Both the position numbers and the translations under genes were made by a program. Source: JAWPMT01 sp965267435 (lineage in GTDB: Bacteria > Bacteroidota > Bacteroidia > Cytophagales > Cyclobacteriaceae). From it: 64,000 nt of DNA. Under the pieces are notes generated by a model. The model ran no database searches and was not told the origin of the DNA. It was given only the letters and a program-made list of their open reading frames with translations. Shown one piece after another: positions 8,997 to 17,645 of the stretch; the first letter of the stretch is position 1, and every line of letters begins with the position of its first letter. The DNA is taken from positions 3,720,001 to 3,784,000 of the forward strand of contig OZ253960.1 in the NCBI GenBank assembly GCA_965267435.1, in the 5' to 3' direction.

Positions 8997-9443
8997 TTGG
9001 ATACGTTAAGTTATAAGACAATATCGGCTAACAAAGCTACCGCGACAAAGGGTTGGGTGGTTGTCGATGCCGAGGACAAAATCCTTGGTCGTGTGGCGAG
9101 TGAAGTGGCGAAAATGATCCGCGGGAAGCACAAGCCAAACTATACCCCCCACGTGGACTGCGGTGACAATGTGATCGTGGTTAACGCGGATAAGCTGCGC
9201 CTGACAGGCAAGAAGTGGACCGATAAAGTTTACGTACGTCACACCGGTTATCCTGGTGGTCAGCGGACACAAAGCCCACTAGAGGTGAAGGAGGGTAAGT
9301 CCTCCACTATTCTCGTCGAAAGGGCTGTGCGCGGTATGCTCCCAAAAAACAGATTGGGACGCCAGCTTTTCAATAACCTTTATGTTTATGAAGGTGCTGA
9401 GCATCCTCATGAGGGACAATCTCCTAAAGAAGTTAAAATCTAA
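8997..9443 (+). CDS. rplM: 50S ribosomal protein L13
   Basis: The 148-residue product starts MDTLSYKTISANKA and contains GWVVVDAEDKILGRVAS and KPNYTPHVDCGDNVIVVNA, the standard Bacteroidota L13. The start is TTG at 8997; no in-frame ATG or GTG fits, and the MDTLSYKT start is the usual one in related bacteria. An AAGGAGG-like stretch lies about 17 bases upstream, too far for classical pairing. It is the first gene of the rplM-rpsI-rpsB-tsf run and its stop is 3 bases before the rpsI ATG. Confidence 0.97.
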   Translation: MDTLSYKTISANKATATKGWVVVDAEDKILGRVASEVAKMIRGKHKPNYTPHVDCGDNVIVVNADKLRLTGKKWTDKVYVRHTGYPGGQRTQSPLEVKEGKSSTILVERAVRGMLPKNRLGRQLFNNLYVYEGAEHPHEGQSPKEVKI

Positions 9444-9446
9444 TTG

Positions 9447-9833
9447 ATGGATACAATCAATACTGTCGGTAGACGAAAGACATCCATCGCCCGAGTTTAT
9501 ATTGTCAGCGGCAAGGGCGAAATCATCATCAACGGACGAGAGTTGACGCAGTACTTCCCGTCAGAAGTGCTTCAGATCATTGTGAAACAACCTTTGGTCA
9601 AAGTGGAGCAGCAAGGCAACTTCGACATCAAAGTCGTAGTCGACGGCGGCGGACTCAAAGGCCAGGCCGAAGCCATTCGCCTCGGTATTTCTAGAGCACT
9701 TGTCGAGATAGACGAGGAGTTTCGCCCACCTCTAAAGGAAGAAGGATTCCTAACCAGAGACCCTCGAATGGTCGAGCGTAAGAAATACGGTCGCAGAAAG
9801 GCAAGAAGAAGATTCCAATTCAGCAAACGATAA
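9447..9833 (+). CDS. rpsI: 30S ribosomal protein S9
   Basis: A 128-residue protein starting MDTINTVGRRKTSIARVYI, with GGGLKGQAEAIRLGISRAL, and ending in the invariant RKKYGRRKARRRFQFSKR tail that reaches the ribosomal P site. The ATG at 9447 is chosen over the TTG directly before it. Immediately downstream of rplM and 7 bases before rpsB. Confidence 0.98.
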   Translation: MDTINTVGRRKTSIARVYIVSGKGEIIINGRELTQYFPSEVLQIIVKQPLVKVEQQGNFDIKVVVDGGGLKGQAEAIRLGISRALVEIDEEFRPPLKEEGFLTRDPRMVERKKYGRRKARRRFQFSKR

Positions 9834-9840
9834 GTTATCG

Positions 9841-10602
9841 ATGGAGAATATCACAAGCAAAGAACTGTTGGATGCCGGTGTTCATTTTGGGCACCTTACC
9901 AGGAAGTGGAACCCTCAGATGGCTCCATTCATCTTCATGGAGAAGAATGGCATCCATATCATCGATCTGAATAAGACGCTGAAAAGCCTGGAAGAAGCAT
10001 CGGCTGCCATCAAAGGCATTGTGCGATCAGGACGAAAAGTAATGTTCGTCGCTACAAAGAAGCAGGCGAAAGAGGTAGTAGAGAATGAGGCGAAGCGTCT
10101 GAAGATGCCTTACGTGACTGAAAGATGGCTCGGTGGTATGCTGACCAACTTTGCCACCATCCGTAAGTCACTGAAGAAGATGGCATCCATCGACAAGTTG
10201 ATGAAGGATGAGGCCTACAACAACCTGGCGAAACGTGAGCGCCTGATGATCACTCGTGAGAGAGCCAAGCTGGAGCGAGTTCTTGGTGGTATCTCTGACC
10301 TGAACCGTCTACCTGCAGCACTCTTCGTAATAGATATCAAACGAGAGCACATTGCAGTGGCAGAAGCACAGAAGCTCAACATCCCTGTCTTTGCTATGGT
10401 GGATACAAACTCAGATCCCAATCTGGCAGATTATCCCATCCCTGCAAATGACGATGCCTTCAAGTCTATCCAGCTCATTACGCAATACATTGGTAGTGCG
10501 ATGGAAGCAGGATTGAGCGAACGCAAGAAGGACAAAGAAGAGCAGAAAATGGAAGAGGCCGAGGCTGAAAAGAGAGAGCTCGACGAGCAAAAGGCGGAGT
10601 AA
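9841..10602 (+). CDS. rpsB: 30S ribosomal protein S2
   Basis: A 253-residue protein with ELLDAGVHFGHLTRKWNPQM at the N terminus, VTERWLGGMLTNFATIRKS in the middle and FAMVDTNSDPNLADYPIPANDDA near the end, all conserved in S2. The last 30 residues are a charged E/K-rich tail, common in this phylum. It precedes tsf as in nearly all bacteria. Confidence 0.98.
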   Translation: MENITSKELLDAGVHFGHLTRKWNPQMAPFIFMEKNGIHIIDLNKTLKSLEEASAAIKGIVRSGRKVMFVATKKQAKEVVENEAKRLKMPYVTERWLGGMLTNFATIRKSLKKMASIDKLMKDEAYNNLAKRERLMITRERAKLERVLGGISDLNRLPAALFVIDIKREHIAVAEAQKLNIPVFAMVDTNSDPNLADYPIPANDDAFKSIQLITQYIGSAMEAGLSERKKDKEEQKMEEAEAEKRELDEQKAE

Positions 10603-10715
10603 TCACCGAGACATATTCCAAAAGACAAAACTGAAATTGAACATGATTTCCGGTGCCTTCATCGCGAGACGTGTTCAATTTTTTTATTGAATCCAATCAA
10701 AAGAAAAAAATAGAC

Positions 10716-11546
10716 ATGGCAATTAGCGCACAAGACGTAAACAAATTACGACAAATGACCGGGGCAGGCATGATGGACTGCAAGAAAGCCCTCGTCGAAG
10801 CGGACGGCGACTTTGACAAAGCCATCGAGTTGCTGCGCAAGAAAGGACAGAAGGTATCTGCGTCCAGAGCGGACCGTGAAACTTCTGAAGGAGTCGTTTT
10901 TGCCAAGACGGCAGACGACCAGTCAAAAGGCATTCTCATTGCTTTCACCTGCGAAACGGATTTCGTAGCGAAGAATGACGACTTTATGGCTTTGGGCCAG
11001 TCAATCGCCGACAAGGCGTTCGACGAAGGACCCGCTGACATCGCAGCCCTTAAAGCGCTGACTGTCAATGGCCAGACCATCGAAGAAAAGATCGTAGAGG
11101 CGACAGGAAAGATCGGAGAGAAGTTGGAAATCTCTTCTTACGAGACACTCGATTCTGAAGCAGTGGTGCCTTACATCCACTCCAACGGCAAGTTGGGTGT
11201 GCTCGTGGGCTTGAAAAACACTGGCGGCAACAATGTGGAGACCGCTGGAAAGGACGTGGCCATGCAGATCGCAGCCATGAACCCTGTAGCAGTGGATAAG
11301 GATGGTGTAGATCCATCTACCGTAGAGAAGGAAATCGAAATCGGTCGTGAGCAGGCCCGTCAGGAAGGCAAGCCTGAAAATATCATTGACAAGATTGCAC
11401 AGGGTAAGCTTCAGAAGTTCTTCAAGGAGAATACCTTGCTCAGCCAGTCATTCGTCAAGGACAATTCATTGACTATCCAAAAGTACCTCGACGGCGTATC
11501 TCAGGGACTGACTGTTTCTGAGTTCAAGCGAGTCGTTATTGGCTAA
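10716..11546 (+). CDS. tsf: Translation elongation factor Ts
   Basis: EF-Ts is the nucleotide exchange factor for EF-Tu. The 276-residue product starts MAISAQDVNKLRQMTGAGMMDCKKAL, has the core segment TCETDFVAKNDDF that contacts EF-Tu, and ends with FKENTLLSQSFVKD and a conserved C-terminal helix. The ATG at 10716 gives the standard N terminus; an in-frame ATG 63 bases upstream would add a non-homologous lysine-rich segment. Last gene of the ribosomal run, followed 27 bases later by a terminator. Confidence 0.97.
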   Translation: MAISAQDVNKLRQMTGAGMMDCKKALVEADGDFDKAIELLRKKGQKVSASRADRETSEGVVFAKTADDQSKGILIAFTCETDFVAKNDDFMALGQSIADKAFDEGPADIAALKALTVNGQTIEEKIVEATGKIGEKLEISSYETLDSEAVVPYIHSNGKLGVLVGLKNTGGNNVETAGKDVAMQIAAMNPVAVDKDGVDPSTVEKEIEIGREQARQEGKPENIIDKIAQGKLQKFFKENTLLSQSFVKDNSLTIQKYLDGVSQGLTVSEFKRVVIG

Positions 11547-11572
11547 ATAATAAAGATCGGATAGATCTTGCT

Positions 11573-11613
11573 AAGAGGGGGTCGTCGAGCAATCGGCGAC
11601 CCTCTTGTTTTTT
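11573..11613 (+). terminator. Rho-independent terminator after tsf
   Basis: AAGAGGG...TCG pairs with CGACCCTCTT with a two-base bulge, followed by GTTTTTT. It closes the rplM-rpsI-rpsB-tsf run. Confidence 0.85.
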
Positions 11614-11764
11614 AATGGTCTCCTGTCGCCTTGATTGCCTGGAAGGATCTAGAGGCCACGATGAAAGATGGAAAGCCCTGAGGTCCCTGAGAATAGCGAT
11701 TTAGGCAGCCTGACGGCAACGTACGACACAGATCGTGCTATGAGGCCCAAAGCATATGGTGGCT

Positions 11765-12727
11765 TCAATTCGAGCCGGATTCGTGGTTGCGTATTTGCAC
11801 GTCCTCATTGACTTCCAGTTTCTCCTCTACCTCCGAAGCTGTCTCCAGACTATTCAAATCAGGTTGACCAGCATCGACCCAGCATGTAAACCAAAAATCG
11901 CCTACCATCTTAATGGAAGCTCGCATGCGTCGCTCTACCATGCCTGATAGGACCTTATGATACGCCTCTGAGAATTCATAGGAATACACGCGTACGGTAG
12001 AGGCTCCACGCCGCTCAAAGCTATATTTCTTGGACTCATCGAACTGCTCAGACAATCGCCGCTCAAAGTTCAGCACTGAATCCATCGCCAAATGCGCATG
12101 GGTCACAGCCTCCCACGCCTCGAGTTGCGGATCGTCGATGTAGCGAGCCTTTCCCACAAAGAAGTCGTACTCATCAAAAAACAACTCCGGCAGCCGCGAT
12201 TCCCAAAAACCGTGAATACCCTCTTGGCCGGTAAGCTGTCCATTGTAGTTTTCAGTGGTATGCAATGGCACGTTGGCATCAGCGATATAGTGACCCAGAT
12301 CCGCTGATATTCTGAGGATCCGTGCCGCATCACGCTTTCTAAAAGCCTCGGTCAGTTCATACCGTACACGGTTGATGTGCCAGGGTACGATACCATAAGC
12401 CTGGAGTGTGTCTTCGGTGTATTTTGCGACAGCATCTTTCCAATACCTTGGCATCGTCCAAAGCGCACTGTCCCCATAAATATCAATATCGATGTAATGC
12501 CTGGGTGCTTCCAGCTTATTCGTATACCTGCGCATGTCCGGGTTGACTGCCTTTTCGGTGATGTGCTGAAGGTTGCGCTTATAGAAGCCAATCATCTCAG
12601 AAGGCAGAGTAAACGCCGCCAGGCGATTGATCTGCTGATGAGCAAAGAAACCCCACTCCTCCCCCATCGTGAAAGAGGTCGTCAAAGAGCATGAGAGGAA
12701 AAAGACCAAGTAGAATCGTCGGAACAT
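11765..12727 (-). CDS. Secreted zinc-dependent phospholipase C / S1-P1 nuclease-like protein
   Basis: A 320-residue protein with an N-terminal hydrophobic signal (FYLVFFLSCSLTTSFTMG) ending just before EEWGFFAHQQINRLA. The W and H of that segment, the later HYIDID, LGHYIADANVPLH and the final G-x-HGFWESRLPEL give the W/H/D/H/H-x3-E zinc ligand set of the phospholipase C/S1-P1 nuclease fold. The substrate (phospholipid or nucleic acid) cannot be told from sequence. It is periplasmic or secreted. Flanked by tsf and, divergently, rpsT; no operon partner. Confidence 0.75.
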   Translation of the reverse strand: MFRRFYLVFFLSCSLTTSFTMGEEWGFFAHQQINRLAAFTLPSEMIGFYKRNLQHITEKAVNPDMRRYTNKLEAPRHYIDIDIYGDSALWTMPRYWKDAVAKYTEDTLQAYGIVPWHINRVRYELTEAFRKRDAARILRISADLGHYIADANVPLHTTENYNGQLTGQEGIHGFWESRLPELFFDEYDFFVGKARYIDDPQLEAWEAVTHAHLAMDSVLNFERRLSEQFDESKKYSFERRGASTVRVYSYEFSEAYHKVLSGMVERRMRASIKMVGDFWFTCWVDAGQPDLNSLETASEVEEKLEVNEDVQIRNHESGSN

Positions 12728-12779
12728 GGTGGCCGGGTTTCTTAAATAATGATAACCTCAAAGATGATCTCGCGCAATA

Positions 12780-12810
12780 TTTGATTTTAATTCGATAACA
12801 ACTAACTTTG
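12780..12810 (+). promoter_or_regulatory. Promoter of rpsT
   Basis: TTTG at 12780-12783 and TAACTTTG at 12803-12810 with a 19-base spacer form a textbook Bacteroidota promoter, giving a leader of about 27 bases before the rpsT ATG. Confidence 0.85.
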
Positions 12811-12843
12811 CGATCCTTTTAGAATAAAGAGCAGAAAAGATTT

Positions 12844-13095
12844 ATGGCGAATCACAAATCGGCAGCGAAAAGAATTAGGTCCAACGCGGCAAAAGCCGTT
12901 CGAAATCGCTATCAGCACAAGACCACCCGTACCTACATCAAAAGGCTACGTCAATCGACTGAAAAAGGTGAGGCTGAAGAGCTTTTGAAGCAGGTCACAA
13001 GCATGCTGGATAAGCTCGCAAAGCGCAACATCATCCACAAGAACAAGGCGGCGAACTTGAAGTCAAGTTTGACCAAGCACGTCTCTGCGCTCTAA
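12844..13095 (+). CDS. rpsT: 30S ribosomal protein S20
   Basis: An 83-residue basic protein starting MANHKSAAKRIRSNAAKAVRNRY and ending HKNKAANLKSSLTKHVSAL, the standard S20 pattern. Single-gene unit with its own promoter and a strong terminator. Confidence 0.97.
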   Translation: MANHKSAAKRIRSNAAKAVRNRYQHKTTRTYIKRLRQSTEKGEAEELLKQVTSMLDKLAKRNIIHKNKAANLKSSLTKHVSAL

Positions 13096-13127
13096 GAAAT
13101 CGCTGTACGCGACTCAAAAGAAATACC

Positions 13128-13153
13128 AAGCCTGACGCTCGTCAGGCTTTTTT
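13128..13153 (+). terminator. Terminator after rpsT
   Basis: A perfect 9-bp stem AAGCCTGAC / GTCAGGCTT with a GCTC loop, followed by TTTTTA. Confidence 0.93.
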
Positions 13154-13201
13154 ATTTGGCCGGATGCCACTAGATTTTCAAATCACAATCGAAATGACAA
13201 A

Positions 13202-13897
13202 GTGGAAAACAGCCGCAAACTCACCATCAAACATTGGGCTGAAGAGGACCGCCCCAGGGAAAAACTGCTGCTCAAGGGTAAATCCAGTCTCTCCAACGCG
13301 GAGCTCATCGCCATACTCCTGGGCACCGGAGTACCGGACGTCTCTGCTGTAGACCTCGCCAAGCACATCCTCGGGGATCACAGCCACGACCTGCATCGCC
13401 TCGCCGTACTCGAAGTGTCAGACCTCATGAAATACAAGGGCATCGGAGAGGCCAAAGCCGTGACCATCGTCAGCGCCCTCGAGCTCGGTCGTCGGCGAAA
13501 AGAGGCAGAAGTCTCCCGGAAGCCAAAAATCAAGTCTTCGCAAGACGCTTATGAATGCATCCGCCCACACCTGGAAGATCTCCCACGAGAGGAATTCTGG
13601 ATATTGCTGCTGCGACGAAACAATGAGGTGATCAAGGCGGAGCAGGTAAGCCAGGGTGGTGTATCGGGGACATTGGTTGATCCCAAATTGATCTTCAAAA
13701 AAGCACTCGATGAACTCGCCTCAAGCATCATACTATCGCACAATCACCCCTCCGGCAACACGCAGCCGAGTCAGGCCGACCGCCAACTGACCGAAAAAAT
13801 CAAAAAAGCTGGGGAATTCCTGGAAATATCCGTCCTCGACCATATTATCTTCACAAACCACGGATACTTCAGCTTTGCAGACGAAGGAATACTATGA
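13202..13897 (+). CDS. radC: RadC family JAB-domain protein
   Basis: A 231-residue protein with an N-terminal UPF0758 helix-hairpin-helix part (LMKYKGIGEAKAVTIVSALELGRR) and a C-terminal JAB/MPN metalloprotease-like domain carrying SHNHPSGNTQPSQAD, the H-x-H...D zinc set. Despite the gene name the cellular role is unsettled. The start is GTG at 13202; the upstream ATG triplets are in other frames. Its last four bases (ATGA) are shared with the next gene. Confidence 0.93.
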   Translation: MENSRKLTIKHWAEEDRPREKLLLKGKSSLSNAELIAILLGTGVPDVSAVDLAKHILGDHSHDLHRLAVLEVSDLMKYKGIGEAKAVTIVSALELGRRRKEAEVSRKPKIKSSQDAYECIRPHLEDLPREEFWILLLRRNNEVIKAEQVSQGGVSGTLVDPKLIFKKALDELASSIILSHNHPSGNTQPSQADRQLTEKIKKAGEFLEISVLDHIIFTNHGYFSFADEGIL

Positions 13898-14502
13898 AGA
13901 ATAAGAAAATCGTATGGTTCGGCCTCCCTGTTGTCCTTGTCATTATCGTCATGAGCATCGGCTTTGGTGATCAGGCCTACGAAGACCAGGTACTCGAGGA
14001 GATCGAGGAACGAAAAAGCTTCCTGAAGAACAGCGCCGAGTCCCCGTTCCGGCAGTTTGATGAGCCCTATGTGGAGCCACAGTACTTTCAGATTGACCCC
14101 AAGTATCGAGTCAATGCCAGGGTCGAGCGCCTAAAGGATCGGTCAATGGTACAGCTAGCTGATAGTGACGGAGAGACGGCGCCCTACACCAAATACGCAT
14201 GGCTTCATTTCTCCCTTGACGGACAGCGACACAAACTACTTGTGCTCAAACCTGTAGGATTTGGAGGTGCAGACTATTACTTCTGTGCATTTGCCGATGA
14301 GACCAGTGCCGTCGAAACATATGGCGCTGGCCGCTACCTGGACATTGAGATTGGTAAGTCCGACAAGACCGTCCTTGACTTCAATCTCGCCTACAATCCG
14401 TATTGCGCCTACGTCGACGGGTATACTTGTCCACTTCCTCCGCGCGAAAACCTCCTCTCAGTAGCCATCCGCGCAGGAGAAAAGATGGTTGATGGTAAGT
14501 AG
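13894..14502 (+). CDS. DUF1684 family protein
   Basis: A 202-residue protein with an N-terminal membrane anchor or signal (VWFGLPVVLVIIVMSIGFG) and a domain ending in NPYCAYVDGYTCPLPPRENLL, the diagnostic DUF1684 motif. The family's function is not established. It overlaps radC by 4 bases, so the two are translationally coupled. Confidence 0.88.
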   Translation: MKNKKIVWFGLPVVLVIIVMSIGFGDQAYEDQVLEEIEERKSFLKNSAESPFRQFDEPYVEPQYFQIDPKYRVNARVERLKDRSMVQLADSDGETAPYTKYAWLHFSLDGQRHKLLVLKPVGFGGADYYFCAFADETSAVETYGAGRYLDIEIGKSDKTVLDFNLAYNPYCAYVDGYTCPLPPRENLLSVAIRAGEKMVDGK

Positions 14503-14555
14503 CCGTCGATGACATAAAATCCCCTGCCGTGCCCATACACGGGCCGCGTATTAAT

Positions 14556-14563
14556 TATTTTTG
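14556..14563 (+). promoter_or_regulatory. -7 element (TATTTTTG) upstream of pheT
   Basis: TATTTTTG fits TAnnTTTG and is followed by GCGG. No TTTG occurs at the expected -33 spacing. It would give a leader of roughly 20 bases before the pheT ATG. Confidence 0.55.
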
Positions 14564-14592
14564 CGGATCAAATTCGAAGCTCGTACTCTACA

Positions 14593-16995
14593 ATGAAAAT
14601 CTCTCGCAACTGGCTCTCCGACTTCATCGACCTCACACAACCCGATGACGAAATCGCCGAAGTCCTGACACAGACCGGCCTGGAAATAGAAGGCACCGAA
14701 AAGGTGGAGGAAATCCCCGGCGGGCTCGAAGGTCTCGTGGTGGGGGAAGTAATAGAGTGCCAGCAGCACCCCAATGCTGACAAGCTGAAAGTCACGAAGG
14801 TAGATGCTGGTGGAGACAGCCTGCTCGATATTGTATGTGGCGCTCCCAATGTAGCCACCGGCCAAAAGGTGATCGTGGCGCCAGTGAATACAACGATCTA
14901 CCCCACAGACGGTGAGCCCTTCAAAATCAAGAAATCAAAGATACGCGGAGAGGTCTCCGAAGGAATGATCTGCGCAGAGGACGAAATCGGATTGGGTACT
15001 GAGCACGACGGCATTCTCGTTTTGGACACAGACAAGGCCAACGGTTCGCCCGTCCGCGACATCTTCCAACCGCAGACCGACACGGTCTTCGAAATCGGCC
15101 TTACGCCCAATCGGGGTGATGCCGCTTCTCACCTGGGTACGGCACGTGATCTCAAAGCCTTTTATCAAACGCCATTGGCTGACATGCCAGAGCCCACCTT
15201 CTCGATCACCGAAAAGGATCCTATCTCCGTGACCGTGGAAAACATGGAGGCATGTCCGAGGTATAGTGGAGTGACCATCCGGGATGTGAAGGTCGCGCCC
15301 TCTCCATCGTGGTTGCAGTTTCGACTACGAGCGATAGGCCTCGCACCCATCAACAATGTGGTCGATATTACCAACTTCGTGCTTCACGGACTCGGCCAGC
15401 CATTGCACGCTTTCGATGCTGACGAGGTGACTGGCAATCATGTGATCGTGAAGACGATGGCCAAAGGCAGCACTTTCACAACGCTTGACGAAAAAGAGCG
15501 CAAACTCGACGAGCAGGACCTGATGATCTGCAATACCGCGGACGGCATGTGTATTGCCGGTGTCTTTGGTGGGATCAAGTCAGGGATCACCGAGCAATCC
15601 ACCAACGTCTTCCTGGAGAGTGCCTTCTTTTCGCAAGACTGGGTAAGAGCCACGGCCATGCGACATGGCCTCAGCACGGATGCTTCCTTCCGTTACGAAA
15701 GAGGCACTGATCCGGAGATGACCATGAAGGCCCTGAAATTTGCGACGAAGCTGATCCTCGACATTGCTGGTGGCTATGTGGCCTCGGAATTTGTCGATAT
15801 CTACCCGACACCCGTCGCCCCCAAGCAGGTGAAGATGCCCTATCGCAACTTCGAGTGGCTCATCGGCAAGCAACTGCCGAAAGAAGAGATCAACGGTATC
15901 CTGTCACGACTGGATATCGAGGTCGATGACCAGGGCGATGATCTCATCGCGACGGTACCGGCCTTCCGCAGTGAGGTGACCAGACCCGCTGACCTCGTAG
16001 AGGAGGTCTTGCGCATTCACGGTATCAACAACATTGACATCGATGAGTCCTTCTCGACGGACTATCTGGCAGAGTTTGAGGAGATGGAGCCCTATAAGGT
16101 ACAGGAGGAGCTCTCCTACTTCCTGTCTGGGCGGGGCTACCAGGAAATTGTCACCAACTCCCTGACAAATCCCGAATACTACGAGAAATATCCGCTCGGC
16201 GGACAGCCTGTAGAGATATTGAACAAATCCAGCCTCGAGCTCGGGATCCTGAAAACAGACCCGCTCTACACCGGATTGGAGGTGCTTCGGCACAACATCA
16301 ACCGGAGGATGGCCAATCTCAGGTTGTATGAATTCAGCAAGACCTACGAACAGGACAACGGCGCCTACAAAGAGACCGAATGGCTGACACTGTTCCTCTC
16401 CGGCCAATCGGAAGAATCGTGGCTTGGTGAGTCGCAGCCCTTTGTATTTCACCAGCTCGCCGCTATCGTTGATAGTTTGTTCCGAATGGGTAACATCAGT
16501 CGGCTTAGCACTGAGGTGATAGATGACAGCCCATTATTCGGCTACGGCTTGAGGTATTTCGTTGATAATCAGCTCCTGGCCGAGATTGGCACCCTCAAAG
16601 GTGAAGTCACCGACCTGGCCGAGGTTGACCAGGAGGTTTTCCATGCAAGGATCGGATGGTCCCAATTTTTGGCCAGCTCAACAAAAAAATTGGAATTTCA
16701 GGAGCTTTCTAAGTTTCCGGAGGTTAGGCGTGACTTATCTTTAGTACTTGATAAGTCTATTAGTTTCAAGGAGATAGAGGAAATAGCTTTCAAGTCTGAG
16801 AAAAAATTGTTAACTAGGGTGAACGCTTTCAGTATCTATGAAGGCGACAACATTGGTGCAGACAAAAAGGCGTATGCTATTAGCTTCTTCCTGCAGGATC
16901 GTGAGAAGACCCTGAACGATAAACTGATTGACAAGGTAATGAACAATCTCATCAGGCAGTTTGAGAATAGTATAGGCGCAATAATCCGCAAGTAA
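14593..16995 (+). CDS. pheT: Phenylalanyl-tRNA synthetase beta subunit
   Basis: The beta subunit of the alpha2-beta2 enzyme that charges tRNA-Phe. The 800-residue product starts MKISRNWLSDFIDL, followed by the tRNA-binding EMAP/OB domain (HPNADKLKVTKVDAGG, IVCGAPNVATGQKV), the B3/B4 editing domain (LTPNRGDAASHLGTARDL; VVDITNFVLHGLGQPLHAFDAD), the B5 domain, the catalytic-like core and a C-terminal ferredoxin-like anticodon domain (SKFPEVRRDLSLVLDKSISF). Length is standard. pheS is not adjacent. Downstream genes follow at 1-10 base gaps. Confidence 0.97.
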   Translation: MKISRNWLSDFIDLTQPDDEIAEVLTQTGLEIEGTEKVEEIPGGLEGLVVGEVIECQQHPNADKLKVTKVDAGGDSLLDIVCGAPNVATGQKVIVAPVNTTIYPTDGEPFKIKKSKIRGEVSEGMICAEDEIGLGTEHDGILVLDTDKANGSPVRDIFQPQTDTVFEIGLTPNRGDAASHLGTARDLKAFYQTPLADMPEPTFSITEKDPISVTVENMEACPRYSGVTIRDVKVAPSPSWLQFRLRAIGLAPINNVVDITNFVLHGLGQPLHAFDADEVTGNHVIVKTMAKGSTFTTLDEKERKLDEQDLMICNTADGMCIAGVFGGIKSGITEQSTNVFLESAFFSQDWVRATAMRHGLSTDASFRYERGTDPEMTMKALKFATKLILDIAGGYVASEFVDIYPTPVAPKQVKMPYRNFEWLIGKQLPKEEINGILSRLDIEVDDQGDDLIATVPAFRSEVTRPADLVEEVLRIHGINNIDIDESFSTDYLAEFEEMEPYKVQEELSYFLSGRGYQEIVTNSLTNPEYYEKYPLGGQPVEILNKSSLELGILKTDPLYTGLEVLRHNINRRMANLRLYEFSKTYEQDNGAYKETEWLTLFLSGQSEESWLGESQPFVFHQLAAIVDSLFRMGNISRLSTEVIDDSPLFGYGLRYFVDNQLLAEIGTLKGEVTDLAEVDQEVFHARIGWSQFLASSTKKLEFQELSKFPEVRRDLSLVLDKSISFKEIEEIAFKSEKKLLTRVNAFSIYEGDNIGADKKAYAISFFLQDREKTLNDKLIDKVMNNLIRQFENSIGAIIRK

Positions 16996-16996
16996 C

Positions 16997-17296
16997 ATGA
17001 GCAACGACAACTTGAAAAAGGAGATCAGCAACCTGGAAAGGAAGGTCAAATTGCTTGTCAGTGAGCACCAAAAACTCAAGGACGAACTGGCGGGTTCACG
17101 CAAGGAAATCGACCAGCTGAAAGCCGAATTGAGCCTCCGGGAAGGCGAGTTGTCCAACTTTCAAAATAAGTTCAAAATTAGTAAACTTGTGGGCAACATG
17201 GTGGTCGAGAGGGAAGACACTAAGGAATTGAAGGCAGTGCTTGACGACTACATAAAAGAGATAGATAAGTGCATCGTCCATCTGGGCGAGGCCTAA
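16997..17296 (+). CDS. Small coiled-coil protein between pheT and zapA
   Basis: A 99-residue protein whose residues 1-65 are an almost uninterrupted heptad-type coiled coil (LERKVKLLVSEHQKLKDELAGSRKEIDQLKAEL). The end is short and non-coiled. I do not recognise the family. Its place directly before zapA suggests a ZapB-like partner in division, but this is only positional inference. It starts one base after the pheT stop. Confidence 0.75.
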   Translation: MSNDNLKKEISNLERKVKLLVSEHQKLKDELAGSRKEIDQLKAELSLREGELSNFQNKFKISKLVGNMVVEREDTKELKAVLDDYIKEIDKCIVHLGEA

Positions 17297-17306
17297 CTTA
17301 ATCTGA

Positions 17307-17591
17307 ATGGCAGAACTATCGATCAAACTCCGTATTGGCAATCGAGAATACCCTATGCGGGTCAAAGCCGATGACGAAGAAAGGATCAGATCTGCAGGGA
17401 AGATACTGAATCACAAAATAAAGTCTTACAAAGAGCAATTCGGAATAGAAGACAATCAGGACTTGTTGGCAATGGTGGCCTTCGACTGTCTGATTGAAAA
17501 AATGAAGAGCGAGGAAGAAAACGGTACTTTAGATGAGTTCTCTACTCAGCAACTTTCCAGACTCAACCAATTGATCTCAGAAGCTCTATAG
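17307..17591 (+). CDS. zapA: Cell division protein ZapA
   Basis: A 94-residue protein with the ZapA pattern: an N-terminal short beta part (LSIKLRIGNREYPMRVKADDEERIRSAGKILN) and a C-terminal long helix. ZapA bundles FtsZ filaments at the division ring. It sits in the pheT-rny run, as in many Bacteroidota. Confidence 0.88.
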   Translation: MAELSIKLRIGNREYPMRVKADDEERIRSAGKILNHKIKSYKEQFGIEDNQDLLAMVAFDCLIEKMKSEEENGTLDEFSTQQLSRLNQLISEAL

Positions 17592-17645
17592 CACTTACTA
17601 TCAGCCGTTTGTGTCCTCTCTATCACCTCTATAAATAGATAGAGA

